From Ettlia oleoabundans (lineage: Eukaryota; Chlorophyta; Chlorophyceae; Chlamydomonadales): a DNA stretch of 43,580 bases. Position 1 is the stretch's first letter; every line of letters starts with the position of its first letter. The position numbers and the translations under genes are program-made. The notes beneath the pieces were generated by a model that ran no database searches, had not been told where the DNA came from, and worked only from the letters and a program-made list of their open reading frames with translations. The stretch spans positions 1 to 43,580 of the forward strand of contig JAAMXP010005182.1 of assembly GCA_019693395.1 (NCBI GenBank), written 5' to 3'. This document shows, piece after piece, positions 1-10,573 of this stretch.

Positions 1-194
1 GCTGCATAATCTGGTTTGCCAAACAGGATGGCAGTCCTGTCATGTATATGCCAGCATGTATACCTGGCGTTGACCACTCACATCAAGCAGTCACCCACAT
101 CTACCCACCCACAAATCCAGCACCCCACCTACCAGCACTTACTAGTGCACCTATCCACGTACCGCCACCTTCATGTACATTGGCGCCCCCGCAG
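1..194 (+). other. Intron sequence 5' of the EHD gene fragment
   Basis: These bases lie upstream of a clear 3' splice acceptor (cccgcag, last base 194). I see no coding signal joined to the EHD frame, so this is read as the 3' end of an intron whose upstream exon lies outside the window. Short ORFs here are low-complexity readings of CA/CC-rich sequence. Confidence 0.6.
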
Positions 195-2309
195 GCGTGC
201 TGTCTGGCGAGAAGCAGCGCATTGAGCGCTCCTATGACTTCATCCAAGTGTGCGGCTGGTTTGCGGCGCGCTGCGACCTCATCCTGCTGCTCTTTGACCC
301 CTACAAGCTCGACATCAGTGACGAGTTCAAGGCGGTGGGTTGTGCTCATATATGCTCCTCCTTGTTGTCTGCTTGTCTGTTGTGTAAAGTTGCTTTTGAA
401 CAGGTAGTATTGCAGGTTTTAGGGGACGAACATGTGGGGCAGCAGAGCCGTGCCAGATTTCTCAATGCCTGGTGGTGCCCTTGCAGTGCGGTGGTGGTCC
501 GTTGCTTGGGGCTTCCCAAAGGTGCCCTGCTAACCTGATTCCTTTTCAAATGCTGCACGTTCCACCAAGACCTCACTTATTAGCCCTCTTGCCCCTCCGT
601 GCTTACTGTCCACCTCTTGAGTTCCTTGTCCACACCCACAACCGATTCCTGATGCCCCCGGTGGCCCATCCCAGGTGATTAGCACGCTGAAGGGCCACGA
701 CGACAAGGTGCGTGTGGTGCTGAACAAGGCTGACACTGTGGACCAGCAGCAGCTGATGCGGGTATATGGTGCTCTGATGTGGAGCCTGGGCAAGGTGTTC
801 CGCTCCCCTGAGGTCTGCCGCGTATACATTGGCAGGTGAGTGTGATGCTAGCAGAGGTGGTGGTAGCATGGGCTGGTTGAGGGCGGGAATGCTGCATCAG
901 CAAGGGGAGGCTCGGGTGTCAGGAGGGCACTATTATGAATTGGGATCAAATGGAAAGGATTGGGGCGGATGAACAGGAGACAGCAGGCACGGAGGGGTGC
1001 TGGATGTTGGCAGAGGGGCAGGAGGAGTGGGACGGCTGCATCACATTTGGGCAGGGTGTAGAAACAAGGTTGATGGCACAAGGCAGCTCCTGCAAGGCTG
1101 GTGGGTGGCATCTGCGTGCCAACGGGCCCTTCACCTGCCGCATATGATGACGCCCTTCCCCTGCTTAACGTCCTTCCATTCCTACCGTCCGCTTCACACT
1201 TTTACAACATCCTCCACCTCTTTTGTGAGCCTCCACTATCCCAGCACTGTCTGATGCACCCTTGCACTCGGTCCACAACCCTTATTTGCCGCCACCATCT
1301 CCCGCCTATTGCAGCTTCAACGCCAGCAAGCCCATCCGTGAGGATGTCAACCCCCTGGGGCGCAGCCTGTTTGAGCGGGAGCAGGAGGACCTGCTTCACG
1401 ACCTGTACGATATACCCGCACGCTCATGCGACCGACGCGTGAACGAGTTTGTCAAGCGCGTGAGGTAGGTGGTTGAAGGTGCGGGAGGAGGTGAACAAGT
1501 GGTGCATGGCTGATTGGCAGTGGAGTCATGGGCAGTGAGAGGCAAAGCTGCTAGCACCGGTAGCTGGTCCATTGTTTTGTTTGAGAGGGCTGCCAACCGT
1601 GGTGAGGGACGGGCCAGGCTTACAGCCCTCATTGCCTGGCTTAAGAGCTGCCTGCACCTTCCCACGCAGAGCTCTGTTGTGAACTGTACTGACCCGAACT
1701 GCAATGTACTGCCCTGTGTTGTACTGTCGTTGCACGGTGCAGGGCGGCCAAGATCCACTTCCTCATCATGGGACACCTGCGCAAGCAGCTGCCCTACTTT
1801 GGTCAGAAGCGGGCGCAGGAAAAGCTGCTGGACAACCTGGCCCAAGAGTTCCACCATGTGCAGCGGGAGTTCCATCTGCACCCAGGCAAGCCGGCATTGA
1901 GGCTGCAATGGGTGCGGCAGCATGCAGCACAGCGGCGGTGGGTATAACGCCTGGAGCTGAGTGTGGCTGGGCTGTGTGGCATTGGCCTTTGTTGCAGGTG
2001 ACTTCCCCGATGTTGACCGCTACCGCGAGATACTCAGCGCCTTTGACCTCAGCCGCTTCCCCAAGCTGGACAAGCAGATGATCCGGCAGGTGCGTGACTG
2101 GCAAGCTGGGTGGCAGGCGGCAACATGCTTGTCAGTACAAGTGTGCTGCCCACGATCGGGCTGTGAGGCACACTCTGGGTCGTTGGTTGGGGGTTCATGC
2201 TGTATACACGGTCAGAGCCTCCTCTGTTACTGTCTCCTGGCAGGTTGATGATGCATTGTCACTGGACATACCAGCGCTCATGCGCCAGATGGAGAACCCC
2301 TGGTCATGA
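195..2309 (+). CDS. EHD1: EH-domain-containing (EHD) dynamin-like ATPase, C-terminal part
   Basis: Partial gene; the 5' exons lie before the window. Exons 195-334, 675-835, 1315-1464, 1743-1885, 1998-2089 and 2244-2309 join with matching phases and encode about 249 residues ending NPWS. The first exon opens at GVLSGEKQR, just after the DTPG (G3) motif of the family, then DLILLLFDPYKLDISDEF and the LNKADTV G4-like motif, followed by the helical middle domain (DIPARSCDRRVNEFVKRVR, FLIMGHLRKQLPYFG). The EHD family are dynamin-like membrane-remodelling ATPases of endocytic recycling. Plant EHDs carry the EH domain at the N-terminus, so an ending shortly after the helical domain fits the plant arrangement. 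The intron after 1885 has a GC donor (CAG then gcaagc). TGTAA motifs at 2499 and 2515 probably end the transcript. Function is confident; the N-terminal half is not visible. Confidence 0.93.
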
Positions 2310-2498
2310 AAGGCGGTACGATGGCTTGAGCAGCAGTTACTGAACTGAGGCACCCAAGCGCCACTGCACCAAACCAGCCACTGCCTGCATCCGCTATCAA
2401 ACATCTCCCCAATGCTAGGCTCCCCATTTGGCTGTTGTTTATACTGGTTTGCTCCCAACTTTTCGCACCATTTGATTCCATGGTGCATTGTATCATGT

Positions 2499-2519
2499 TG
2501 TAAAGCTCTATTGCTGTAA
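2499..2519 (+). terminator. Candidate TGTAA poly(A) signals of the EHD gene
   Basis: Two TGTAA pentamers (2499-2503 and 2515-2519) lie about 190-210 bases after the EHD stop codon. TGTAA is the usual polyadenylation signal of chlorophyte nuclear genes; the assignment is by position only. Confidence 0.5.
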
Positions 2520-2580
2520 GTTTAGCCTGCCAAAATGGCGCACATGTTGTCCCGTGCCGTCCCATCGCACTGAGGTGGCG

Positions 2581-3366
2581 ATGCCAGCAGGAATCTCATC
2601 CGTTCAGACCAGGCTGGTATGTATCCAGGAGCACATGCTCACCATTAATATTGCTTTTTAATCCACAGGATTGGCTGGTCTCGCGGGAGGCTCGTTTGCG
2701 GTGGTGTATCATGGCGGGGCAGCAAGGGCGCCTGCTGCTGGAAGAGCAGCACGTTGGGCTGCTCATGCTGCAGTCGCGTTCGGCCTTGAGGTTGGGACTG
2801 CTTGATAGCGCGGAACTCCTGGTGAGTGCTCGTGGCATGTGAGCACCTACAGGCATGGAGCTGTCGACATTGTTTATCAGGCAGGGCAAGCGGGGCAAGT
2901 CCAAGGCGCTGCTGACTCGGGTGCTGGAGGTGGCCCCCAGCGAGTCGCTGCACTATGCAGTTGGCAACTTGTCGCTGGAGCATGGGCAGGTGGAGCAGGC
3001 TGTGCGGCACTTCCATGCCGCCCTCAACATCAACCCCAGCAGCCAGATAGCCGCTCAGGTATGCTAGCTGAGCACTGGATATGAGATTTGGTGGTACCTT
3101 GCAGTGCTGGCAGGCAGGGATGTGTTGAATCTAGTATCTACGAGATGAAGTGGGCACAGCAAGGTGCCTCCGCCAGCTGTCCCTCCACTGCCAGTCTACA
3201 ATGGCAGTGTCCTTTCCACCTCTTGTGACTCCATGTGTGCTGCCTGCAGGGCCTGAGGGAGGTGGATTGCTTCCTATTTCAGAATAGCTGTAAGAGTCAG
3301 GGGCATGGAGAGGGAATGGGGGCAGAATTTGGAGGAGAGCTGCCTGAGAGTCCTCGCTATCCCTAG
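2581..3366 (+). CDS. Small tetratricopeptide-repeat (TPR) protein
   Basis: A phase-consistent model is ATG 2581-2616, 2669-2821, 2861-3058, 3250-3366. The protein reads as TPR helices: LLMLQSRSALRLGLLDSAEL, then KALLTRVLEVAP, LHYAVGNLSLEHGQVEQAVR and HFHAALNINPSSQIAAQ, with the A/G/Y/P spacing of TPR units. The model has two weak points. The second intron is only 39 bases. The 3' end has two readings: exon 4 may stop at 3366, or it may donate at 3261/3262 (GLRE, then gtggat) and splice to 3367, continuing AERVHRKGFFNKHWF to a stop at 3523-3525. The second reading looks more TPR-like. No specific family is recognised; TPRs usually act as protein-protein scaffolds. It follows EHD in the same direction after a separate poly(A) signal, so it is treated as its own gene. 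Confidence 0.55.
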
Positions 3367-3742
3367 GCTGAGCGTGTGCACCGCAAAGGCTTCTTCAATA
3401 AGCACTGGTTTATCCAGCACTTTGAGTTTCAACACCAGTGCTTGCCTTCTGTACCAATTCGACCATGCACTCCTTTACCACCAACCAGCCAACCATTTAC
3501 ATCTTGTATTATGCCTGCCAACTGATGTAAGTAAGTACTTGAAACATGTCGAAAACCCAGCCCATGAACAACATCCCAACAGGTGAATGCAGTACTTCCC
3601 TGGTGGCATCTTTCCCACAGCACCGCCAGACTGTGGCAATATTATCAGCCATGCTGCCCGGGAACGTGGCAGATGCGCCTACTGCTATGCATGTTTGCTT
3701 GTCACTCCAGCAGAGTCCAGCTGCTGCAGGAGACCACCACGC
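3367..3742. other. Convergent 3' region between TPR gene and minus-strand gene
   Basis: About 375 bases between two converging genes. It holds a TGTAA at 3526-3530 on the plus strand and its reverse complement TTACA at 3497-3501 for the minus-strand gene, so the two 3' ends probably meet or slightly overlap here. The first part may be coding if the alternative TPR 3' end is right. Confidence 0.45.
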
Positions 3743-5409
3743 TCAGTCCTCCACTGTTCGGCCGCAGAAGAGGCAGACCCGCTCGCACTCCAGAGATCCT
3801 GCTCCCGCCTGCAGGGGCTTGCCAGTTATGGGGCTGGCAGGCGTGGCAGGTGGTGCCTTGGAAAGCAGATAAACCTTGGTGTGTAGGGGCAAGTCAATCG
3901 TGGCCTGCTGTGCTCCAAAATGTCGGTCCATTAGCTGCTGCAGTTGAGCATGGAATGAGCGCCTGCGGCTGCTGCCCAGGGCGGTGCGCAGCGGTGCCTT
4001 TGACGACAGAGCATCCAGCAGGGCGGGGCGGCTCATAGTGAGGCTGTGTGGCAGGCAGGCGTAGTCGACCATGCGAAAGAGGCCTCCTGCATCAGCCGGG
4101 ACAGTGAAGTGGGTGCACCACTGCCAAAAGCAAACAAGCGTCAAGTAAAGCATCATGGACAAGGCAGCTCCTTCAGCGTCCTGCTTTCATGCCTATGCCC
4201 CTGGGAAAGCCCGGGAGCAAAGTGGGGTGGCACAGGTATGCCTGTTGGCAGCGGGCAGGCAGCGGCGCACCCAAGTGAAGACGATGCACCCAGTCGGCAG
4301 GGTCTGCAAGGGGTCGGCAGGAAAAAGCGTCGAGCAGTGGTGCAACAATCATGCGTCAAGTGCGGCAGTCAAGTACATGACTGGTTGCCATCACCCCGAT
4401 CTGATGTGGGTTTCAGCTTTCAGCGACAGTTGGGCCTGGCATTCAGGTGACTAATGCAAGTTCTCGATGCAACTACCCTTCCCACCTCGCTGGCAGTCGT
4501 AGCGGAAGTAACCTGCACAGTAGAAGCGGCAGCGGCAGCACATCTTCCAGCAACTCCTCCAGCTCCAGCACAAAGTGTGAGGCCAGGTAGCGATCAGTCT
4601 AGACACACATCAGCAGGCCGTCACGTTGCAGGTGGCGGTGTGCAGCCTGGGTTGGGCGTGGTATGGGGATAGGGCGGCCAGTAACTCTTCATGGCCAACA
4701 CGGAAACATGATGCATGAATTTTGTGCAGGGTTCACTAGTGCAACCACGGCATCTCTGGTGTCATGTGGTTTGATGTGTCTGCTTGCCTGCAGCGCTCGG
4801 CGCACATCCACCAGGTGCAGTACATCCGCAAACACAATTGCGTCTGCTCCATCCTGGCTTAAGTGAGAAGCAGCTGAGGCCTGGTTTGGGCCCTCCCCAA
4901 GTTCTTGCAGGCAACACTGCTGCGATCTGCCCTGCAAGTCACCGCCAGGCTGCCTTCGAAGTCCCAGCGATGCGACTAGAAAGCCTGCATTCTGCAGCTG
5001 CATGGTAACCTTGCCGCTATTGCTGTTGGGCAGAATGGCGATGCAGGACGGGCGCTGCTCGTGGCTGCTGGAGAAGTATGTAGCCAACAGATCAAAAGTG
5101 CCATGGGAGTACTCAAGCCTGCAACGAATCGGCCATGTGGTGCTCCTCAAGTGGTGTCCCTGATAAGAACGCTGCCAGGTGTCATTTCCTACCCCCGCTC
5201 CAGGCTCACCCTGTGCACAGCTGGGGCGGCTGTGGGTGTGGCGGCAGGATGCACCCTTGAACTTGCTGCGCGGATTCTGCGCTGTAGTGCCGCCAAGGCA
5301 CAGTCCATGCTGCGCTTGTGCAAAAGGGCCTGCCCTGCCCTGGGGCCCGCAGCAGTTGGTGCAGACCCTTGCCATTGCAGGCCATAAGGACTCCACGAAA
5401 CAGCCACAT
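3743..5409 (-). CDS. Unrecognised protein with a C-terminal CxxC motif
   Basis: A spliced minus-strand gene I cannot assign to a family. Exons from 5' to 3': 5409-5210 (possible start ATG at 5409), 5118-4788, 4598-4513, 4303-4242, 4120-3743. Coding potential is clear in stretches such as GTFDLLATYFSSS, ADAIVFADVLHLVDVRRALQ, DRYLASHFVLELEELLEDV, WVHRLHLGAPLP and the last exon (125 codons), which ends with CLFCGRTVED. The CxxC could be part of a small metal site but no partner pair is obvious. The splice phase between 4513 and 4303 does not match, so a short exon is missing or a site is wrong there. The donors at 4787 (gcaagc) and 4241 (gcatac) appear to be GC type. The gene is divergent from IPK1. 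A CTU2-like tRNA thiolation protein was considered because of the C-terminal CxxC but the core motifs are absent. Confidence 0.5.
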
Positions 5410-5934
5410 GCCACTGCAGATCAGCTGAGCAACCTGGACCGTATGAGGTGTTCACCGTACAGTGTGTGGAACCTTGTTGCATACGCCAGCTCAGCGAGGG
5501 CGCAAGATGTAAGCATTACGCAACTAGATTTGTCGTAGTGGGGCCGTTCAACTTCATGTTCGCTAGCCGACAGCATAAGTCAAGTGGTAAACGACACCTA
5601 CGGCCAAGTAGGCTCACCACCCAACCACGTCGGGGCCGGCTGACCGCGGCCAACCAGCAGCCGCCATGCCGAACGTAGTGATGTCAACAGCGCTGCGCTT
5701 GGGCGTTGGTTTATGACAATACATACAATCAATGCCATGTGCATATTAGCGGGTATAGGAGCCAGCAGCATACGTGCATTTGGGGGCCTTGGGCGGCCAT
5801 GTGGGGTCACGACGACCATGCCGCCCTCGTGGCATCATACAAGCAGTACAGCGGACTGGACAGGGTTCCGCAGGAGCTGCCTGAGGCAAGCTTAGGCTTT
5901 AATAAGATCAACATAAAAAGACTCTCCAGCGGAG
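5410..5934. promoter_or_regulatory. Divergent intergenic region before IPK1
   Basis: About 525 bases between the unknown minus-strand gene and the IPK1 start codon, presumably holding both promoters and 5' UTRs. An AT-richer stretch near 5705-5735 and the A-rich run just before ATG 5935 stand out. I see no convincing TATA box or coding exon. Confidence 0.4.
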
Positions 5935-8193
5935 ATGGCGGACCTCGATCAGCCACAGCTGTGGCGCTTGAAGGGCGAGGGCAACGCAAACTGGGTGCTT
6001 TCGTACGCAGGAAAACACCCTCATCTGGTGGGTTGAGCATGCGGACTTGGTGCGGGGACACTTCTGTGCCGCCTTGGCGGCGACACCTGCACCTGGCGGT
6101 GGTTTCCCTGACTGGTTCCCGCTCTTTGAAACATTGGTTCATCTTCGCAAATGCTTCCAGGTTGGTAAAGTCCTGCGAGTGCGCAAGCCTAAGCCGCCCT
6201 GCTCAGATGACGAGGCGGCATTGGAAGATGCCGTGTGGTCGCCTGTGCTGGGCACTGCCACTGCTGCCGCCACAGTGGTAGATGCGGCAGCGGCACGGGA
6301 GCGAGCATATGTGCAGGAACTGCTGGTGCCGCTGTTGGGGAAACATCATGTGCCAGAACAGCAGCCGGTACACCCCAGTGCTGGGTTCCTGCACCGTATG
6401 TTGAAACACTGCGGCTGCTTGCCCAGCAGCAACTGCCCAGGAGGCGATGACGGCGACGATGAAGAACTGTTGGCAGCAGCTCTCATGCCCGATGTGACTC
6501 TGCTCCCCAGCAACCAGGTGGCGGCAGTGGGATCAGCCGTAGGTCCAATGGTGTGCATGGAGCTCAAGCCCAAGTGTGGTTTTATTGCCGGCGACTGCGC
6601 CACCGTCCACCCGGACAACCGGCACATCAAGCGCAGCCGCTCACGCTTCCAGCTGCACCAACTACTCAAGCTGGCAGAGGTGCGGGTGATGGTGGTTGTT
6701 TTCGTATCTCACGCATGCAACTTCCTGGGAGTGGATAAAACGAGGTACCTGAGAATGTGCTGGCGACGGCAGCCGTCGCCAAACAGCGTCCCCTACTTCA
6801 CTGGTAGTGTGCTTGCACGCTCTGCTGTGCTTCCCATACCAGCGAGCACATTGCACCCAACATTCGAGATGCACTGATCTATCAAAATGCAAGACAGCAT
6901 TACTACAAAAAACACCCACCTGATTGCCTGCCTCGGTATGCCATGCGTGCCCTCCGCATGCAGGGCAAGATTGAGGCTTGCAGTGCCTACGACCCCTGTG
7001 ACCTGTTTTCTGGGGACCCACGGTGGCTGCGCTCTGCACTAGCAGCACTACTGGAGCAGCCGCAGAACAACCTGCTGCTCTTCTTGGACGGCCAGGGCCA
7101 GCAGCTGGTGGGGCGGCAGCGCAGCCATAAGCGCCAGCTTCAGGAAAAAGGGGGCGAAGCTGTGCTTGTGCAGGAGGAAGACGAGCTACAACCGTTGCAA
7201 TCAGCAGGCAATCTTGCCGGTAAAGCCACTCCGCAATTGGCACAGCAACAGGAGCAGCAGGCACTTTCCAGCCGGCCAGACGAGCGTGATGTGGAGGCTG
7301 CTGTGGAGGAACTGCTGGAGGGGCTGCTGCCACTGCCAGCCAGCCAGCGGCGGGGTGCCCTTGTGGATCTGCTTGCGGTGGTGCTGGAGCAGGAGGAGGT
7401 GCTGCCACGCCTCCTGCAGGCCCAGATGCAGTGCCAGTATGATATTGAGGGTGTGTACCACCTATATTGCAAACTCACGGGCGTCCCGCCTGCAGCAATT
7501 GTTCCGCACAGCAACGGCGGCAATGCAGCTGCAGCTACAGGCAGCATCGGCAACAGCAGCTACGATGCCATTGGCGGCCGTGCCTGCGTGGCGGGTGCAG
7601 ACGAGCATGCAACGAGCGTGCAGCGGCTGTTGGCTCTGCCAACGGATGAGGCGTATGCCGTGCTGCGATCATATGTGGTAGCAGCAACAGCCAAGGACTG
7701 CGCAATCATGATCACTCTTCAACGCCTGGAAGCAGCACCAAATGGGCTGCTAGCGGCTGGGGATGGCAACAGCGGTAGAAGCAACAGCAAAGCACAACCC
7801 CGCCAGCACGCAGGGTGTTCACGTTTGCCGCAACGGCCTGAGAGTCCACGGCAATACCCCGAGGAAGCAGCAGCTGGAGTGGAGCGGCAGCAACGTGGGC
7901 AGCAGAAGCACCAGCAACCACAGCTGCTGCCTGCATCGCAGCATTTCAGCACCGTGTTCTGCGCTGCAGCGGGTGCCTGGTTTGCCTACCGGCTTTCCAT
8001 TGTGGATCTGGACCTGAAGCCGCTGGCCAAGATTCCCAAACACATGGAGCTGGATGCGGCCATTGTGGCAGCTGCACGGCAGCACCTGGCCGGCGATGGC
8101 GGCGGCGTTGATTGCAATGGTCATCAAGGCAGCGGTCTCAAGGACTGTGCAGCAGCGGAAGCGTCGGATGCAATTGCAACATGCTGTAACTGA
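5935..8193 (+). CDS. IPK1: Inositol-pentakisphosphate 2-kinase (IPK1)
   Basis: IPK1 phosphorylates Ins(1,3,4,5,6)P5 at the 2-position to give phytic acid, InsP6. Exon 1 (5935-6027) encodes LWRLKGEGNANWVLSYAG, the N-terminal glycine-rich nucleotide loop of the family. Exon 2 (6161-6679) carries GKVLRVRK and the signature MELKPKCGF (residues about 164-172). Exon 3 (about 6847-8193) carries YDPCDLFSG, QNNLLLFLDG and the catalytic/metal motif VDLDLKPL (about 590-597) followed by IPKHMELD. These are the conserved blocks of the family in the right order. The protein is about 650 residues against roughly 450 in plants, because of Ala/Gln/Gly-rich insertions between about 7090 and 7930. The acceptor of exon 3 is uncertain: 6847 keeps frame (AG of gag), while a stronger-looking site at 6842 does not. 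The gene converges with the cytidine deaminase. Confidence 0.93.
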
Positions 8194-8408
8194 TACTGGA
8201 ACATATGTGGAGAGCAGATCAGATGCAGGGACTCACGCGCCCTGGAGCATTCTTCCATGCGCGAACTCTCTTGGGGCAGAACAGGCATCAGAAGCCAAAG
8301 CGCACTACAGGAATGACAATGTGTTTGTCAGCAAACAGTGCAGAAGGGAAGGTGCAGGGATGCATTGGCGGTTGACGAAGCATAAAGTACAGTGCTAGTG
8401 CTTTGATT

Positions 8409-8413
8409 TTACA
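8409..8413 (-). terminator. Candidate TGTAA poly(A) signal of the cytidine deaminase gene
   Basis: TTACA on the plus strand, reading TGTAA on the minus strand, about 36 bases after the deaminase stop. The 255-base gap between IPK1 and the deaminase holds only the two 3' UTRs. No separate TGTAA for IPK1 is visible except one overlapping its last codons (8185-8189). Confidence 0.4.
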
Positions 8414-8448
8414 GGCCACCTTTCCATCTAGCCAGATACGCTGCTCTG

Positions 8449-10276
8449 CTAGCTACCCTCCGCCCACTCTGCTTGCAGAACTGTTAGCTGCGCCTGAGGG
8501 GCGATCTGCTCTAGTATCACGCGGGTTGTATGTGCGTGCTGCACCTGTCCCTCCTCAAGCTCCACCAGCACCACCTCCTCCACTGCTGTGTAGCACGGCA
8601 TGCCATCTGCAGATAGGGGGGCAGGCACTAGCGGCAGGCTTGACAAGCGCGTAGAAAAAGCACGCTCACAGCAGACACAGCCGGCTGGTTGAACAGCCAA
8701 CCAAAGAGCACCACACCCCCGCAGCTTAATACACACCAACGCATGAGCCTTCTGCATCAAAGCCCACCTATGACTGCATCTACAATGGCCGTCTGCAGCG
8801 GTGGCATGCTGGGGTTGTAGGCCGCGCTCTCCACATAGCCGCCGCTGTACACATCGCCTTCTTGGGTCACGATTGCCAACCCCGCGGGACAGCGGCTGTA
8901 TGGCGCATAGCTACCCGCTGCTTCCGCGAGTGCCTCTGCCGCAGCACGCACAAACGCAGCATCGGCGGTCCGGGATCGCAGCATGGAGCGAGCCGCCGCC
9001 GTTAGCTGCACTTGGTTGTCCTGCGGCTGCAGCAACAGCGGTGTGCCTGGGTCCGGCAGCAGGTCCGCTGGCTTGAACCGCATCGGCAGCAGCTGTCCTA
9101 GCGAGTAAGTGCCACCCTGGAAGCTAAATCGAACAGTTTCCTGCAGGTGGTTAGGATAGGGAGGCAGAGAAGGGCACAGCATCAAAAACACTTGCAAAAT
9201 TTGGTGCATGCCGGGGACAGCCGCTCAGCCAATCGCCAGCGGTTGTGATGGCACAGCAACACCATCCATGCAGGAGAACCTGTGACGTCCTACTGGTTCA
9301 CAACCCATCTTGTATTGACTTCCACTGGCATTTCCGCGGAATCTGCCTGACAACCTACCGCACAGGCAAGCTCAGAATAGAACTGCCGACAGTGTCCGCA
9401 GGGTGCAGCTGACACGGCCAGCCGTCGTATCTCTCGCTCGCCGTGGTGCAGCGCATTGATCAGCAGGAACTGCTCCGCATGCACCGAGTTGTACAGTGGC
9501 AGGCATGCAAACTCAAGGTTGACGCCCACATACAGCGCACCGCTGGCACCCAAACCCACGGCCCTGCAGGGTGTGAGGAGGAAAGTAGCACAAAAGGGAA
9601 GCACTTGGCAGTGTAACTGTAGGCACCAGTGCCAGGCCATGACGCACAACTAGCACTCCCTAGTGCAGATGGCAAATAACTCGCATTTTATGTCAAATGC
9701 ACCATGTTGTCACTGCCAGCAGTAGTAGAAACGGCAAGCAAAGCTGCAGCGGCTGTCGCTGCGCACCCGACATGGAAGGAGGAGATGGGCGGGCGTGCCA
9801 GCTCAGCGGCGGGCCCTATCAGCCGTGCTAGCAGCTCTTCTTCACTCACGCCATGCTGCACAATAAGCTCTTGCACCTCCTCTGGTCCAAGCCGAAATTT
9901 GCCATCCAGGATTCCCAGCAATGGTTGTGCCGCTGCCTGCTGTGTTCGCGACAGGTCAACCAGCACCGAGCCCTTTTGCCGAGCACCACGCCGCAGGAGC
10001 TTAGTGCGCTGTGTAGGGCTGCAAGTAGGTGGGAAAATGCATTGAGGTTGGAAGACGAGGTGGCTGCAGCGTGCTAAGGGACCTGGCAACTGCATTCGTG
10101 TTCAGCAATATGCACCTGACTATGGGCGACTCCACGTCTGCCGCTGCCGCCGAAGGGGCGGTGGTAGCTGCTCGGCGGCCCTCCCCGCTCGCCCTACCAC
10201 TGCTAGAGCGACACGGGACCGCTATCGAATGCTGCAGGAGGCGACCGCTGCGCGTAACCACCCGCGACAGCGACAT
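8449..10276 (-). CDS. CDA: Cytidine deaminase with N-terminal targeting extension
   Basis: Hydrolyses cytidine or deoxycytidine to uridine in pyrimidine salvage. Five exons join with matching phases: 10276-10116, 10018-9767, 9563-9359, 9140-8768, 8606-8449, giving 382 residues. Residues 1-55 are rich in R, S and A with few acids (MSLSRVVTRSGRLLQHS...), like a mitochondrial or plastid transit peptide. Then come FRLGPEEVQELI, ARPPISSFHVGAVGLG, the zinc site NSVHAEQF (H166, E168) and PCGHCRQF (C193, C196), and a second degenerate deaminase-like half (SYAPYSRCPAGLAI, ending VILEQIAPQAQLTVLQ). This two-domain layout is that of the dimeric E. coli/plant CDA type, where only the first half binds zinc. 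Plant CDA1 is about 300 residues, so the extension accounts for the extra length. It is divergent from the GRF-exonuclease gene. Confidence 0.94.
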
Positions 10277-10573
10277 CTTGCTGTCAACCCAGCCCACTTT
10301 GTTGATAAGACCGATCAGCTTGTAACTGAAATGAAGGCAAGCGACTAGATAGTCCAGCGGGTCTTGCAAGGCCTGTGCCTTTGCAGCACGCGCAGCAGCC
10401 CTTGTTGTTTTCTCTGATGTCCGACCCCCTCGGGGAGTAGACTAAGTTTGACAAAGCAATACGGCTCAGGTGGCCCAGTTTTAGCTCACAGAAAGCTGCC
10501 ACGACAACTTCAAGTCCATGTTGCAAAACCTTGTCGGCTGTCTGGTAGCTTGGAAACGCAGCCTTGACACTGT
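10277..10573. promoter_or_regulatory. Divergent promoter region, deaminase / exonuclease
   Basis: About 297 bases between the two opposed start codons. It should hold the core promoters and 5' UTRs of both genes. A DUF-like open frame across it on the minus strand (to 10369) is taken to be upstream UTR because the deaminase ATG at 10276 starts a good targeting peptide. Confidence 0.45.

Noticed and set aside
3743..5409. CTU2 (tRNA 2-thiolation) identity for the unknown gene
   Set aside because: A C-terminal CxxC and preceding helix look similar, but the SGG loop, the conserved LG.C motif and the N-terminal cysteines of CTU2 are not found.
7140..7553. Minus-strand Ser/Cys-rich ORFs inside IPK1
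   Set aside because: They are reverse readings of the CAG/CTG-rich IPK1 exon and have no independent support.
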